A DNA stretch of 64,000 nucleotides from Anaerolineales bacterium (lineage in GTDB: Bacteria; Chloroflexota; Anaerolineae; Anaerolineales; Villigracilaceae). Positions 16,116 to 24,647 of the stretch are shown one piece after another; position 1 is the stretch's first letter, and every line of letters starts with the position of its first letter. The notes under the pieces were generated by a model. It did not search any database, was not told where the DNA came from, and saw nothing but the letters and a program-made list of their open reading frames with translations. Where the stretch lies: contig JACKAV010000012.1 of assembly GCA_020634895.1 (NCBI GenBank), forward strand, positions 1-64,000, given 5' to 3'. A program made the position numbers and the translations under genes.

Positions 16116-19034
16116 ATGGCAAAAGTTTCGTTGCGAATCTACAACCGAGAGATCGAGCGCCTTATTGAGCAGGGGAGTATCGATGAGGCAATTGCTCATT
16201 GTCGTCATATCCTGCAGACATTTCCAAAGCATTTGGAAACTTATCGCCTGTTGGGAAAAGCGTATCTTGAAGCCCGCCGTTATGGTGAAGCGGTCGATAT
16301 TTTTGGCCGCCTGTTGATGGCGGTGCCCGATGACTTTGTGTCGCATGTCGGTTTGAGCATTATCCGCGACGAAGAGAATAAACTGGATGATGCCATCTGG
16401 CATATGGAGCGCGCTTTTGAAGTGCAGTCATCCAATGCCGCCATTCAGGGTGAGCTTCAAAGATTGTACGGCAGGCGTGATGGCATGGAGCCGCCAAAGG
16501 TCCGCATGACGCGCGGCGCGCTTTCGCGCATTTACGTCCACGGCGAGTTGTATCCGCAGGCGATTGCCGAGATCCGCGGCGTGCTTGCTGAAGATCCCCA
16601 GCGCGTTGATATGCAGCTTTTGCTTGCATACTCCTACTTCAAGAGCGGACAACGTTCCGACGCCACCGATATTTGCAATCAACTTCTTAAACGTTACGCT
16701 TACTGCTTTGATGCGAACCGCATCATGATCGATCTGCTGCCTGCCACTGCGGGCACGGTCGAAACCACGCAGGTCTATCGCATGCGTATTTCCGAAATGG
16801 ACCCTTATTCCAACTTTGCAAAAGGTTCCATCTTCGAGATCGACGAGGTTCCCGATGCTTCCATTAATTTGGAACGCCTCGACTACACCGGTGAAGAAGT
16901 TCAAATGGGACGGGAATGGAACACGTCCTCGCTTGGATTTTCATCTGTGCCGCCGCTTGGAAGCGGAATTTCCGCAACCGCTGAAGAACCTGATTGGCTG
17001 CGTTCCTCCGGCGAAGAAACGCCTCAGGACTCAGCCATGCCTGCTTCCGAATCCCAAACGGAAGAAGGCATCCCAGACTTTTTGCGTGATGCTGGTTGGG
17101 GCGAATCCAGCGGACCGGAACAGCCATCCTCCATATTTGATGAAGCAGAATCCGCCGATGATATAGTCCAAGCCGATATTCCAGATTGGCTGAAGTCACA
17201 AGCGCCATCTGAATCTGCGCCTGCTGAAAAGTCTTCAACGCCTGCTGAGACATCTGATCTCCTTTCAGGGCTTGATACGTCTTTCGATCCATTCGAAGGT
17301 GCATCCTCGTCTTCGAGTGATGTCCCTGACTGGCTAAAGAACGCAAGTGGAACAGTTGAATCCACTCCTTCCATTGAAACATCTCCGGCACAGCCTCTCG
17401 ATGAATCCAATCAGGCACCCGATTGGATGAAAGATTTGGACGCGGATTCATCGCAATCTGAATCCACTGCTGAAGAAGGCGATGTGCCTGATTGGCTGGC
17501 TGGGTTGGGTGGCGCCCCTATTTCAGAAGAAGTTCGCTCTGACGAAAAGCCGTCTGGTTCACCTTCTGAAGATGAAGGTATTCCCAACTGGTTGCAATCT
17601 TCTGATGATGCATCCAAAGTCGAATTACCTCAGGAGAGAACTGCCCCAGCCGCATCTGTGGATAGCCTTGGCTCATCCGCAGAAGAGCAGGATGATGCGG
17701 TTGCCTGGCTTGAGTCCCTTGCGGCGAAACATGGTGCCAAGCCCGAAGAACTGGTTACAGACCCGAACAAACGCAGCGAAACGCCCCCCGATTGGGTTTC
17801 TCAGGCACAAAATCTTGGCGTGCAGGCTTCAACGGCATCAGAACCCGAAAAACCTGAACGGAGCGAGAACGCCCAGAATATAGGCGAAGAATTTTTTGCC
17901 GAGTTTGAAGCTTCTGTTTCTGAATCCAAAGAGACAGATGAGACCGGCATGTGGCTTCGTAATCTCGATGACGAAAAGGAATCGTCTGCTTCGTCGTCGG
18001 ATGATATTCCTGATTGGATGAAACCTGAAGAGGAAGAACCTCTGGAGCGCGGCTCGATCCCCGAATGGTTGGACGAAAAACCTGTTATTGAGAATCGGGC
18101 TTCTGCGTCGCTTGATACTTCCAGCCTGCCCGATTGGCTGGGTGGTCTTGACGAAAAATCTGCCGCTGAAGAATCATCTTCCATACCCGAAGATGCCCTT
18201 GTTCAAAATCAAGACCTTTCTGATTGGTTGAGCGGATTGGATGATGAACCCGGGTTGGATATCGACCCCGAAACGCTTCGCGCTCCGCAGCCGCCTCTTG
18301 AGACGCGCCAGCCCGTCAACGAAGTCAAATCTGGTGCTGATGAAATTCCCGATTGGATCAAAGCGGAAGAAACCGAAGAATCAGATGAAAACGCCTGGCA
18401 GCCTCCAACGGCTTCGGCTCCATCCAAGCCGGAAGCTGCTTCTGTACCTTTGAGCGAGGAACTACCCGAATGGCTTCAAAGTGTGGACGAGGAACAGGCT
18501 GAAAACACCATGACAGGTGATGACGCGCCGCCCTGGGTCCATCGTGAACAGTACGAAGAAGCTGAAGAAGATGCTTCGGTTACACCCAAGCCGACATCGC
18601 CCTCCGACTGGCATCCGATTGCAGAAGAAAAGCAGGGTGTCGTGAATGCCTCCATTCAGCAGCAGGGAGGGGAAAAGCGTCTGGTGAAAAACCCGCCCAC
18701 GCCCGAGCCTGCCGCGACTGAGAAGAAAAAGGCATCATCGAAGCAGGGCGTGCCCCGTCAGCGTAAGTCTGAAGCGCAGGGCACTGTCGGTATCCTAAAC
18801 CTTGCCAAGTCAGAATTGGATCGCGGTGATATTCCAGAAGCGCTGGTGCATTACGGGAAATTAATCAAAAAGGGAAAACATTTGGAAGAGGTGATCGGAC
18901 ACCTGTCTGAATCCTTGTACCGTTACCCGGTTGAGGTCAGCATTTGGCAGGCGCTTGGCGATGCCTATATGCGGGCAAACCGCTTGAAGGAAGCCCTGGA
19001 TGCCTACAATAAGGCAGAGGAATTAATTCGATAA
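16116..19034 (+). CDS. TPR protein with a long PDWL-repeat disordered tail
   Basis: A 972-residue protein. About residues 1-200 are tetratricopeptide repeats (IDEAIAHCRHILQTFPKHLETYRLLGKAYLEARRYGEAVDIF). The next ~650 residues are acidic, Ser/Glu/Pro-rich and probably unstructured, punctuated by some 17 short motifs of the form (I/V/L)PDWL or a variant, many followed by a small helix (GGLDE, KNASG, SGLDD). The last ~75 residues return to TPR-like helices (EALVHYGKLIKKGKHLEEVIGHL). No signal peptide or membrane helix is seen. The spaced hydrophobic WL motifs look like multivalent docking sites for a partner protein. I know of no function. Confidence 0.75.
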   Translation: MAKVSLRIYNREIERLIEQGSIDEAIAHCRHILQTFPKHLETYRLLGKAYLEARRYGEAVDIFGRLLMAVPDDFVSHVGLSIIRDEENKLDDAIWHMERAFEVQSSNAAIQGELQRLYGRRDGMEPPKVRMTRGALSRIYVHGELYPQAIAEIRGVLAEDPQRVDMQLLLAYSYFKSGQRSDATDICNQLLKRYAYCFDANRIMIDLLPATAGTVETTQVYRMRISEMDPYSNFAKGSIFEIDEVPDASINLERLDYTGEEVQMGREWNTSSLGFSSVPPLGSGISATAEEPDWLRSSGEETPQDSAMPASESQTEEGIPDFLRDAGWGESSGPEQPSSIFDEAESADDIVQADIPDWLKSQAPSESAPAEKSSTPAETSDLLSGLDTSFDPFEGASSSSSDVPDWLKNASGTVESTPSIETSPAQPLDESNQAPDWMKDLDADSSQSESTAEEGDVPDWLAGLGGAPISEEVRSDEKPSGSPSEDEGIPNWLQSSDDASKVELPQERTAPAASVDSLGSSAEEQDDAVAWLESLAAKHGAKPEELVTDPNKRSETPPDWVSQAQNLGVQASTASEPEKPERSENAQNIGEEFFAEFEASVSESKETDETGMWLRNLDDEKESSASSSDDIPDWMKPEEEEPLERGSIPEWLDEKPVIENRASASLDTSSLPDWLGGLDEKSAAEESSSIPEDALVQNQDLSDWLSGLDDEPGLDIDPETLRAPQPPLETRQPVNEVKSGADEIPDWIKAEETEESDENAWQPPTASAPSKPEAASVPLSEELPEWLQSVDEEQAENTMTGDDAPPWVHREQYEEAEEDASVTPKPTSPSDWHPIAEEKQGVVNASIQQQGGEKRLVKNPPTPEPAATEKKKASSKQGVPRQRKSEAQGTVGILNLAKSELDRGDIPEALVHYGKLIKKGKHLEEVIGHLSESLYRYPVEVSIWQALGDAYMRANRLKEALDAYNKAEELIR

Positions 19035-19043
19035 AAAACTTAT

Positions 19044-19073
19044 CTGACAGGTCTCAACGACCTGTCAGGTTTT
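19044..19073 (+). terminator. Hairpin between the PDWL gene and ndk
   Basis: A perfect 10-bp stem (CTGACAGGTC, loop TCAAC, GACCTGTCAG) is followed by GTTTTG. It could end the long TPR gene or partly attenuate ndk, whose start is about 25 bp on. Confidence 0.65.
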
Positions 19074-19097
19074 GTAATCATATTTTGGAGGAACTCT

Positions 19098-19550
19098 GTG
19101 GAAAGAACGCTCGTACTCGTAAAACCCGATGGTGTTCAACGTGGATTGATCGGCGAAGTGATCGCACGTTTTGAGCGACGTGGTCTGCGCCTGGTTGGCG
19201 CGAAATTCATCAAGGTCAGCCAGGAACTGGCTGAGGCACATTATGCCGAACATAAGGGCAAGCCTTTTTATGACGGCTTGATCTCATATATCACTTCTGC
19301 GCCGGTTATGGCAATGGTGTGGGAAGGTCCCAATGCCGTTGCGGCAGTCCGTCAAACCGTTGGCTCGACCAAGCCTGTAGAATCTGCCCCCGGCACCATC
19401 CGCCACGACTTTGGACTTGAAGTTGGGCGCAATCTCATTCACGCCTCGGACAAGGTCGAAACCGGTGAGCGCGAAGTGGCGCTTTGGTTCAAGGCGGAAG
19501 AATTGGTAGATTGGTCTCGCGCCATTGATGCATGGGTCTTTGAAAAATAG
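19098..19550 (+). CDS. ndk: Nucleoside diphosphate kinase
   Basis: A 150-residue enzyme that balances nucleoside triphosphate pools by passing phosphate through a histidine. Family sequence runs from ERTLVLVKPDGVQRGLIGEV at the start to the active-site NLIHASD with the phospho-His near residue 115. The usual PGTIRGDF is PGTIRHDF here. The start is GTG with a strong GGAGGA site; no ATG fits the conserved N-terminus. It is followed by a terminator, so the gene ends its unit. Confidence 0.96.
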   Translation: MERTLVLVKPDGVQRGLIGEVIARFERRGLRLVGAKFIKVSQELAEAHYAEHKGKPFYDGLISYITSAPVMAMVWEGPNAVAAVRQTVGSTKPVESAPGTIRHDFGLEVGRNLIHASDKVETGEREVALWFKAEELVDWSRAIDAWVFEK

Positions 19551-19568
19551 CCTTACCAAGTAGCGAAT

Positions 19569-19603
19569 AAAAAAGTCCTTCTCAAAATGAGAAGGACTTT
19601 TTT
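19569..19603 (+). terminator. Terminator after ndk
   Basis: The stem AAGTCCTTCTC / GAGAAGGACTT has an A-tract on the left and a T-tract on the right. Confidence 0.9.
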
Positions 19604-19748
19604 ATATTTCCAGGTCGGGCTTATTCGAGGAAACTCATAAAAAGCCAATGACATTGCTCTACAATGTTTTCAAAATGATTTTTATTTGAGAGTTGCCATA
19701 CTATAATATTGTGGGGTTGGTTTTCATTGGATATGAGAGGAGGTAGTA

Positions 19749-20750
19749 ATGTGGAGGGCACGATGGCGGTTTGGGGTTTTAGTTTTGATAATTTCAGGGC
19801 TGGCGTGTAATGTTCCCGGTTCAACCGGGGGGGATCCATCCATTCAGGAAACGCAGATGGCAATAGGGGTTCAGCAGACCAGTATGGCAATTCAACAAGC
19901 AACATTGGACGCATCAAATGGCAGCGCAGCGACTCTTCCACCGCCGCCCGATGCCACGTATACGCCTTATCCGACCTATACGCCTGAAACGTCATCCGGT
20001 GGCGCAGCGGATGCGCCGCCTCAAGCCTCACAAGCCGATATCAATTCGAAAATAAAGGCTTCCAACATTCTGATCTATGAGGATGCCGTAGGGGATCCAT
20101 CCCTTGTGCCTGTTGTCGGCAGTACGATCAACTCCATGAATTTCTCAGGAGGCAGGATCATCAATACCGGCGATGCGCTTGGAAAATTCCGAGATAACGC
20201 CAACTCCGCCACAAATTGGGATCTGATGATCGTCGCCGCAGAAGTGCGGACCAGTTTCAGCGGTGAGATGTTCGAAATGATGTATGACCATATTGATAAT
20301 GGCGGGGCAGTCATCATCGAGGTTTGGTATATCGATAAAGTTATCAATGGAAAGATCGCCCCGATCTTAAGTAATTGCGGTGTGACGCTGTTCCGCGACT
20401 GGCGGCGCGATAACACGTACGATCCATACAATTATTCGATCTATTGGCTGGATAAGAACCATCCGCTTCTTTCGACGCCGAGTATTGTGTCTCCTCCATC
20501 CTACCCGTACCCGGTCTGGTTTGGTGATGCAGGCGACCTGTTGGAATTGAGCGCAGGCGGAGACGCAACCCTGGTTGGTGGACTCTTCCCAAATCGAAAC
20601 ACCGACTACGGCGTTCTGGCGGTCTGCATGGGCGGACGAATGGTCATTCAGACCTTCTCGTCGCACGATTACAAGTGGGATGTCGTGCAGCCGTTATGGA
20701 GGAACTATATAACCTATACTTTGACCAATCATTATGAGTATGGGCAATAG
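19749..20750 (+). CDS. Predicted lipoprotein with GATase1-like/ThuA-like domain, function unknown
   Basis: A 333-residue secreted lipoprotein. The signal peptide ends in a lipobox (ISGLACN) with the lipid Cys near residue 20. A Thr/Pro/Ser-rich stalk (PPPPDATYTPYPTYTPETSS) reaches about residue 95. The remaining ~240 residues form one globular domain with strands such as SNILIYED, WDLMIVAAEV and GGAVIIEVWYI, and the pattern of a DNA- or sugar-free Rossmann-like alpha/beta domain. I do not recognise a catalytic motif. An AGGAGG site precedes the ATG. It stands alone between two terminators. Confidence 0.6.
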   Translation: MWRARWRFGVLVLIISGLACNVPGSTGGDPSIQETQMAIGVQQTSMAIQQATLDASNGSAATLPPPPDATYTPYPTYTPETSSGGAADAPPQASQADINSKIKASNILIYEDAVGDPSLVPVVGSTINSMNFSGGRIINTGDALGKFRDNANSATNWDLMIVAAEVRTSFSGEMFEMMYDHIDNGGAVIIEVWYIDKVINGKIAPILSNCGVTLFRDWRRDNTYDPYNYSIYWLDKNHPLLSTPSIVSPPSYPYPVWFGDAGDLLELSAGGDATLVGGLFPNRNTDYGVLAVCMGGRMVIQTFSSHDYKWDVVQPLWRNYITYTLTNHYEYGQ

Positions 20751-20777
20751 ATTTTCAATTCAACACAACCCTTAACG

Positions 20778-20822
20778 AAATTGCGGGTGACGGTCATTTT
20801 GTAGGACCGTCACCCGCAATTT
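20778..20822. terminator. Bidirectional terminator
   Basis: An 18-bp perfect stem (AAATTGCGGGTGACGGTC and its complement) has a 9-nt loop. It serves the lipoprotein gene on the plus strand and the leftward operon ending with the histidine phosphatase gene. Confidence 0.9.
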
Positions 20823-21438
20823 AATTAAACCCGGGGTTGAGTTCGAGAAACTTCCAGCGGTCGTTTGAAGGTTGATATATCAATCGTATGTAGCCTGTAT
20901 CCCCTAGAACAAAAACTGTGCCATGAATCCAGCTAAAGGGCGGGGTTCCGAAAATATTCCGCAGCGCCGCATTGAGGATGCCGCCGTGCGCCACGACCAG
21001 ATAGCTTCCGGACCCGCGGCGAATCACGTTTTCCACAGCCCTGGCTCCGCGCCTATGAATTTCCCAGTCGCTTTCTCCGGTGCTGTGGAATGGTTCATAT
21101 GGGCTGCGAAATTTTGGGGTTGGAAAACGTTCTTCGGCAATGTCAAATGGCAGCCCTGCAAGCGGACCGTTGTTGAATTCCATCCAATCAGGGTCTTTTT
21201 CGATGGGGACATTCAAACTTTGACCAATGATCGTTGCCGTCTTAACTGCCCGGATCAAAGTGCTGGAAATGATCATATCGAATAGAAATTCGCGTGCCTT
21301 GAAATCGTCCGCCCGGGCTTGAGCTTGGGTGATTCCTTTTTCGGTGAGGGGGGAGTCGTACCGTCCTTCATGGACCTGTTCATCGTCAGCGCGGGAACGA
21401 CCATGCCGCATTAGTGTGATGTGGATCTCGTCGGTCAT
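20821..21438 (-). CDS. Histidine phosphatase (phosphoglycerate mutase-like)
   Basis: A 205-residue member of the histidine phosphatase superfamily. The phospho-acceptor motif LMRHGRS is at residues 9-15, and the second catalytic His is in VVAHGGI near residue 154. Also present are SPLTEKGITQAQ and SSTLIRAVKTA. The family includes cofactor-dependent mutases, broad phosphatases and alpha-ribazole phosphatase; the specific substrate is not evident. It is the last gene of a leftward operon behind rsfS. Confidence 0.88.
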   Translation of the reverse strand: MTDEIHITLMRHGRSRADDEQVHEGRYDSPLTEKGITQAQARADDFKAREFLFDMIISSTLIRAVKTATIIGQSLNVPIEKDPDWMEFNNGPLAGLPFDIAEERFPTPKFRSPYEPFHSTGESDWEIHRRGARAVENVIRRGSGSYLVVAHGGILNAALRNIFGTPPFSWIHGTVFVLGDTGYIRLIYQPSNDRWKFLELNPGFN

Positions 21439-21459
21439 TTTGAGACTCTGTTTTAGGGT

Positions 21460-21804
21460 TTATTGCAATCTGAGCAGGATCTTCCCATCTTCCCATAGTT
21501 CTTCGATCTGGTAGTAATCCCGCTGGTCTGGCGAGAACAAGTGAACGACGACATCGCCAAAATCTACTACAACCCAGCCGTCGCGGGAAAGTCCCTGTTT
21601 TTTTGCTTTCTTTTTGTATTTCTTGCGGATCTCGTCGATGGTTGTGTTGGCGAGGGCGTCCAGCATGCGGTCACTTGTACCGGTACAAATAACAAAATAA
21701 TCAGTAAAAGAAGCAATGTCTTTCAGATCCATCAGGATGATGTCTTCACCCTTTTTATCTTCGAGGGCGTTGACGATGTCACGGGCTAAATTAAGAGTAT
21801 TCAG
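21460..21804 (-). CDS. rsfS: Ribosomal silencing factor RsfS, probable CTG start
   Basis: A ~115-residue RsfS/Iojap protein that binds L14 on the large subunit and blocks joining of subunits in poor growth conditions. Core sequence: DLKDIASFTDYFVICTGTSDRM and DGWVVVDFGDVVVHLFS. The first ATG (21732) would cut off the conserved N-terminal helix. The frame upstream encodes LNTLNLARDIVNALEDKKGEDIILM, which fits the family, but has no ATG, GTG or TTG. A CTG at 21802-21804 sits just after GAGGTGA, which also contains the TGA stop of thpR, so translation is probably coupled. The start is inferred. Confidence 0.85.
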   Translation of the reverse strand: MNTLNLARDIVNALEDKKGEDIILMDLKDIASFTDYFVICTGTSDRMLDALANTTIDEIRKKYKKKAKKQGLSRDGWVVVDFGDVVVHLFSPDQRDYYQIEELWEDGKILLRLQ

Positions 21805-21807
21805 AGT

Positions 21808-22386
21808 TCACCTCAGTGGTGTTGAAAATAGTTTCGTATAGACGGAACCGTCGGAATGAAGGTCGCTTTTGTACAGATGGATAGAGTCTACTCTGGCTGT
21901 ACCAATCTTGCCAAGTTGAATTGAGTTGATAACCTCGCCGATCTTTTGGACTTCTTTTGGAGTCGTACCCTGACGGACGCGCCCAAGTGTAAGGTGCGGC
22001 GAGAATGGACGTTCCTCTTTTTCGTAGCCAAGGCGCGTTGCATTCTCTTCCACCTGTTTCTGGAGTGAAGTTAACCCGGCTGGGGCGTGGATTCCAATCC
22101 AGATAACGCGAGGCCGCTTCGAGGTCGGGAAAGAGCCGATTCCGCTGATTTGCAAGTCGAATTGGGTAATCGATTGTGCAGACCGGGTGAGCATCTGCTT
22201 TAGAAAATCCAGATGAGAATCTGCTGTCTTTCCAAGGAACTTTAATGTGATGTGTATGTTGTGTACAGGCACCCAGCGGATGGCATCATTGCCCAGTGAC
22301 TGGCGTAGCCGCTGAGTTTGTTTTTCGATTGACTCTTGTATGGGTTGGGGGAGGTCGATGGCAATAAAAGCGCGGATCGGGTTCAT
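21808..22386 (-). CDS. thpR: RNA 2',3'-cyclic phosphodiesterase (2'-5' RNA ligase family)
   Basis: A 192-residue 2H phosphoesterase. The two catalytic HxTx motifs are HITL near residue 45 and HLTL near 130. FIAIDLP at the start and LYKSDLHSDGSVYTKL near the end are typical. Such enzymes open 2',3'-cyclic phosphates on RNA ends. It overlaps the response-regulator gene by 4 bp (ATGA) and its stop codon lies in the ribosome-binding region of rsfS. Confidence 0.92.
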   Translation of the reverse strand: MNPIRAFIAIDLPQPIQESIEKQTQRLRQSLGNDAIRWVPVHNIHITLKFLGKTADSHLDFLKQMLTRSAQSITQFDLQISGIGSFPTSKRPRVIWIGIHAPAGLTSLQKQVEENATRLGYEKEERPFSPHLTLGRVRQGTTPKEVQKIGEVINSIQLGKIGTARVDSIHLYKSDLHSDGSVYTKLFSTPLR

Positions 22387-22772
22387 TCCTGTGAGGTTGT
22401 ATGCAGCACTTGTTCCACCGCTTGTTTTAAGTCTTGAAAACCGACAGGTTTGGTGAGATAGAGTGAGGCACCAGCTTCGATGCCTGTTTTGATATCACCC
22501 GGCATGCTTTTGGCGGACAGAATGATAACCGGGATGCCGGCAAGTTCGGGCTCGCGCCGGATGTAGCGTAGTACTTCCAACCCTGATATATCCGGCATCA
22601 TTACGTCCAACAGGATTACATCCGGCTTTTCCTGGGCGATGATGGGAATGGCGGGTGCGCTGGAAAACATTTTGATGACCCGAAAACCGTTAACACGCAT
22701 CATTTCCGAAAAAAGTTCGGCAGCATCAGCTTCGTCTTCGATGATCATGACCGTTTTTTGTTTTGAGTTCAT
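22383..22772 (-). CDS. Single-domain response regulator
   Basis: A 129-residue CheY-like receiver with no output domain. The acidic pocket (IIEDEADA), phospho-Asp in DVILLDVMMPD near residue 56, the switch Ser (ILSAKS) and Lys (LTKPVGF) are all present. It must act through a partner protein. It is the first gene of an operon with thpR, rsfS and a phosphatase gene; there is no adjacent histidine kinase, so the signal source is unknown. Confidence 0.92.
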   Translation of the reverse strand: MNSKQKTVMIIEDEADAAELFSEMMRVNGFRVIKMFSSAPAIPIIAQEKPDVILLDVMMPDISGLEVLRYIRREPELAGIPVIILSAKSMPGDIKTGIEAGASLYLTKPVGFQDLKQAVEQVLHTTSQE

Positions 22773-22904
22773 CCTGTTTCCTCTACTGCGCTAAAAATAG
22801 CATAAAGGTATGGAATTTGCAAGGGGACTTGGATTTTGCGATGTCTTTGTAAGAATTTGTTTATGCCCAATGTCTATTCAGCAACAAACGAATTTGGAGG
22901 CTTT

Positions 22905-23411
22905 ATGACTGAATTGGATGCGTTTCGTGAAGAGAAGGATGATTTTTTTGGCGGCGATTCTCAGAGCCCGCTGACCCGTGCGCAAAAGAAGGATTTCAAA
23001 GGTTTGAATTATTTTCCAGAGAATGACGACCTGCGTTTTGAAATATTGGTGGAGGAATTTTCTGACAAGGAAGAATTTGATATGCAAACTTCCACGGGCG
23101 GTGTTCAGCACTACGAAAAGTATGGAAAGTTTTCTTTTCCGGTTGAGGGGACATCCGTTGAGTTGACGATCTACCGCAACGAACACGGCTATTTTCTGCC
23201 TTTTGTGGATTCGCTTGCGGGGAGCGAGACGTACCCAGCGGGACGCTATCTCGAGCCGGAGCCGTTGCCGGGCGGTCGCTTCTTTATTGACTTCAACCTG
23301 GCGTACAACCCATACTGTGCCTACAATGAGATGTGGTCCTGCCCGATTACCCCGATGGAGAATCGATTAAAGGTACCGATTCGGGCTGGTGAAAAGTTAT
23401 TTCACGAATAA
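22905..23411 (+). CDS. DUF1684 domain protein
   Basis: A 168-residue cytoplasmic protein of the DUF1684 family. It has FFGGDSQSPLTRAQKKDFKGLNYFPENDDLRF near the start and the family core GGRFFIDFNLAYNPYCAYNEMWSCPITPMEN toward the end. No enzymatic role is known. TTGGAGG upstream fixes the ATG at 22905, though the frame is open for 23 more codons. A terminator follows at once. Confidence 0.85.
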   Translation: MTELDAFREEKDDFFGGDSQSPLTRAQKKDFKGLNYFPENDDLRFEILVEEFSDKEEFDMQTSTGGVQHYEKYGKFSFPVEGTSVELTIYRNEHGYFLPFVDSLAGSETYPAGRYLEPEPLPGGRFFIDFNLAYNPYCAYNEMWSCPITPMENRLKVPIRAGEKLFHE

Positions 23412-23440
23412 AAAGGACGGGCTTCACGCCCGTCCTTTTT
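23410..23440. terminator. Bidirectional terminator
   Basis: A 13-bp stem (AAAAAGGACGGGC, loop TTCAC, and its complement) lies between the converging DUF1684 and anti-sigma genes. Confidence 0.92.
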
Positions 23441-23733
23441 TACTGTTCTTCAGTTGTGTGCTCTACTATTGTGAGCAAAGCCTCGTACTCGTCGCAGCAA
23501 TCGGAGCACATATCCAAATGCTCGCGGAGCAGGGGAGTTAATTTGTCTGCGTCCTCGCCTTTGATCTCATTCTCTACGAATTCGTCCAGCTTGGCATACA
23601 TGTCGGTGCAGGAAAGTTCATCCTCCCGTACCTGTTCAAGGATGTTGAGGAACTTAACCACCACTTCGTCGGTCAATTCCGGCTGGGCGGTGAATTGGTT
23701 TCGAATTCTGTTCAGAAGATTTTGTAAGTTCAT
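23440..23733 (-). CDS. Putative zinc-binding anti-sigma protein
   Basis: A 97-residue soluble protein. Its C-terminal third carries an HxxxCxxC signature (HLDMCSDCC) and an upstream Cys (LSCTD), the ligand pattern of zinc anti-sigma domains. It lies 37 bp behind an ECF sigma gene in the same direction. It has no membrane helix, so it would act in the cytoplasm, perhaps as a redox or zinc switch. The role is inferred from motif and position. Confidence 0.7.
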   Translation of the reverse strand: MNLQNLLNRIRNQFTAQPELTDEVVVKFLNILEQVREDELSCTDMYAKLDEFVENEIKGEDADKLTPLLREHLDMCSDCCDEYEALLTIVEHTTEEQ

Positions 23734-23770
23734 TCTAGGGGAGAGACGATTAATGAAAAGTTAATCTTAC

Positions 23771-24409
23771 CTATTTTTGCTCAAAGGCGAGCAGAACATC
23801 CTGTGGAGTCAGTTCTTCAAGTGCGAGACGTTTTTTAAGCCGCAAACGCGCGTCATGAAGGAGCTTGTATAGAGCATTTCGGTTTGTTTTCATCTTTCGG
23901 GCAGCCTCTTCCATGGGAACATCCTGTAAACCGAGCAGTACAAGCGCCTCTCTCTGTTTTGGGGTGAGTTCCTCTTCCAAAATGCGGCGGACACGTGCGA
24001 TCATGTCCTTGCGTTCTGCCGAGGTTTCAGGAGAGGCTTGGGGGTCAGCAAGCAAGCCGGGGGGCGGAGGAGCGTCCTCGTTTTCGGTCAACTCGTCGAG
24101 AGAGGCGTCCCGCCAGCGCTTGCGGCGGAGTTCCGTCAATGCAATGCGGATCGCGATCTTGTGTACCCAGGTGGTAAACAAACTGCGCCCCTCGAAGGTT
24201 TCCAATTGATCTAGTACGCGCAGGAGGGTCTCTTGAGTGACTTCCTCGACTAGTGGTTGGAACAACGGGTCGCTTGAAGAGAGCCAGCGCGAAAGCGCAT
24301 ACGGCAGACCTTTTTGGATGATTGCGCGCAAGTCGCCCAGGGCTTCCTCATGCTGGATGCCTGTGCTGCGAAGATCTTCTAGCCATTTTTCATTGGTGCG
24401 GGATGTCAT
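23771..24409 (-). CDS. ECF-type RNA polymerase sigma factor
   Basis: A 212-residue sigma factor. Region 2 runs about residues 50-100 (EVTQETLLRVLDQLETFEGRSLFTTWVHKIAIRIALTELRRK). A Pro-rich linker (PPPPGLLADPQASPETS) follows, then region 4 (LTPKQREALVLLGLQDVPMEEAARKMKTNRNALYKLLHDARLRLKKRL, about 148-195). It forms a unit with the downstream zinc anti-sigma gene. Promoter targets are unknown. Confidence 0.87.
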   Translation of the reverse strand: MTSRTNEKWLEDLRSTGIQHEEALGDLRAIIQKGLPYALSRWLSSSDPLFQPLVEEVTQETLLRVLDQLETFEGRSLFTTWVHKIAIRIALTELRRKRWRDASLDELTENEDAPPPPGLLADPQASPETSAERKDMIARVRRILEEELTPKQREALVLLGLQDVPMEEAARKMKTNRNALYKLLHDARLRLKKRLALEELTPQDVLLAFEQK

Positions 24410-24496
24410 ACCACTACATTATACGAGAGGGAAGTGTTTTTTTCTGCATCCTGATAGATTCTGATAGATTTATTATATTGACCTTTTCTGGATGAG

Positions 24497-24524
24497 AAAA
24501 ACCGCCTCAAATAAGGCGGTTTTT
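24497..24524 (-). terminator. Terminator after tRNA-Val
   Basis: An 11-bp stem (AAAAACCGCCT, loop TATTTG on the minus strand, AGGCGGTTTTT) ends in a T-run read leftward. Confidence 0.9.
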
Positions 24525-24527
24525 GGG

Positions 24528-24604
24528 TGGTGGGCGCACAGGGACTCGAACCCCGGACTTCTACTGTGTGATAGTAGCGCTCTAACCAACTGAGCTATGC
24601 GCCC
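24528..24604 (-). tRNA. tRNA-Val (anticodon CAC)
   Basis: The minus strand folds into a full cloverleaf: acceptor GGGCGCA/TGCGCCC, D arm GCTC-GAGC, anticodon stem CTACT/AGTAG with loop ATCACAC (U33, anticodon CAC, A37), and T arm with TTCGAGT. Discriminator A and an encoded CCA follow. It reads GUG valine codons. It lies 44 bp after the LCP gene on the same strand. Confidence 0.95.
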
Positions 24605-24647
24605 AACGGAGCGAGATTATAGTCCAGCCTCCCATCTTTTGCAAGGA

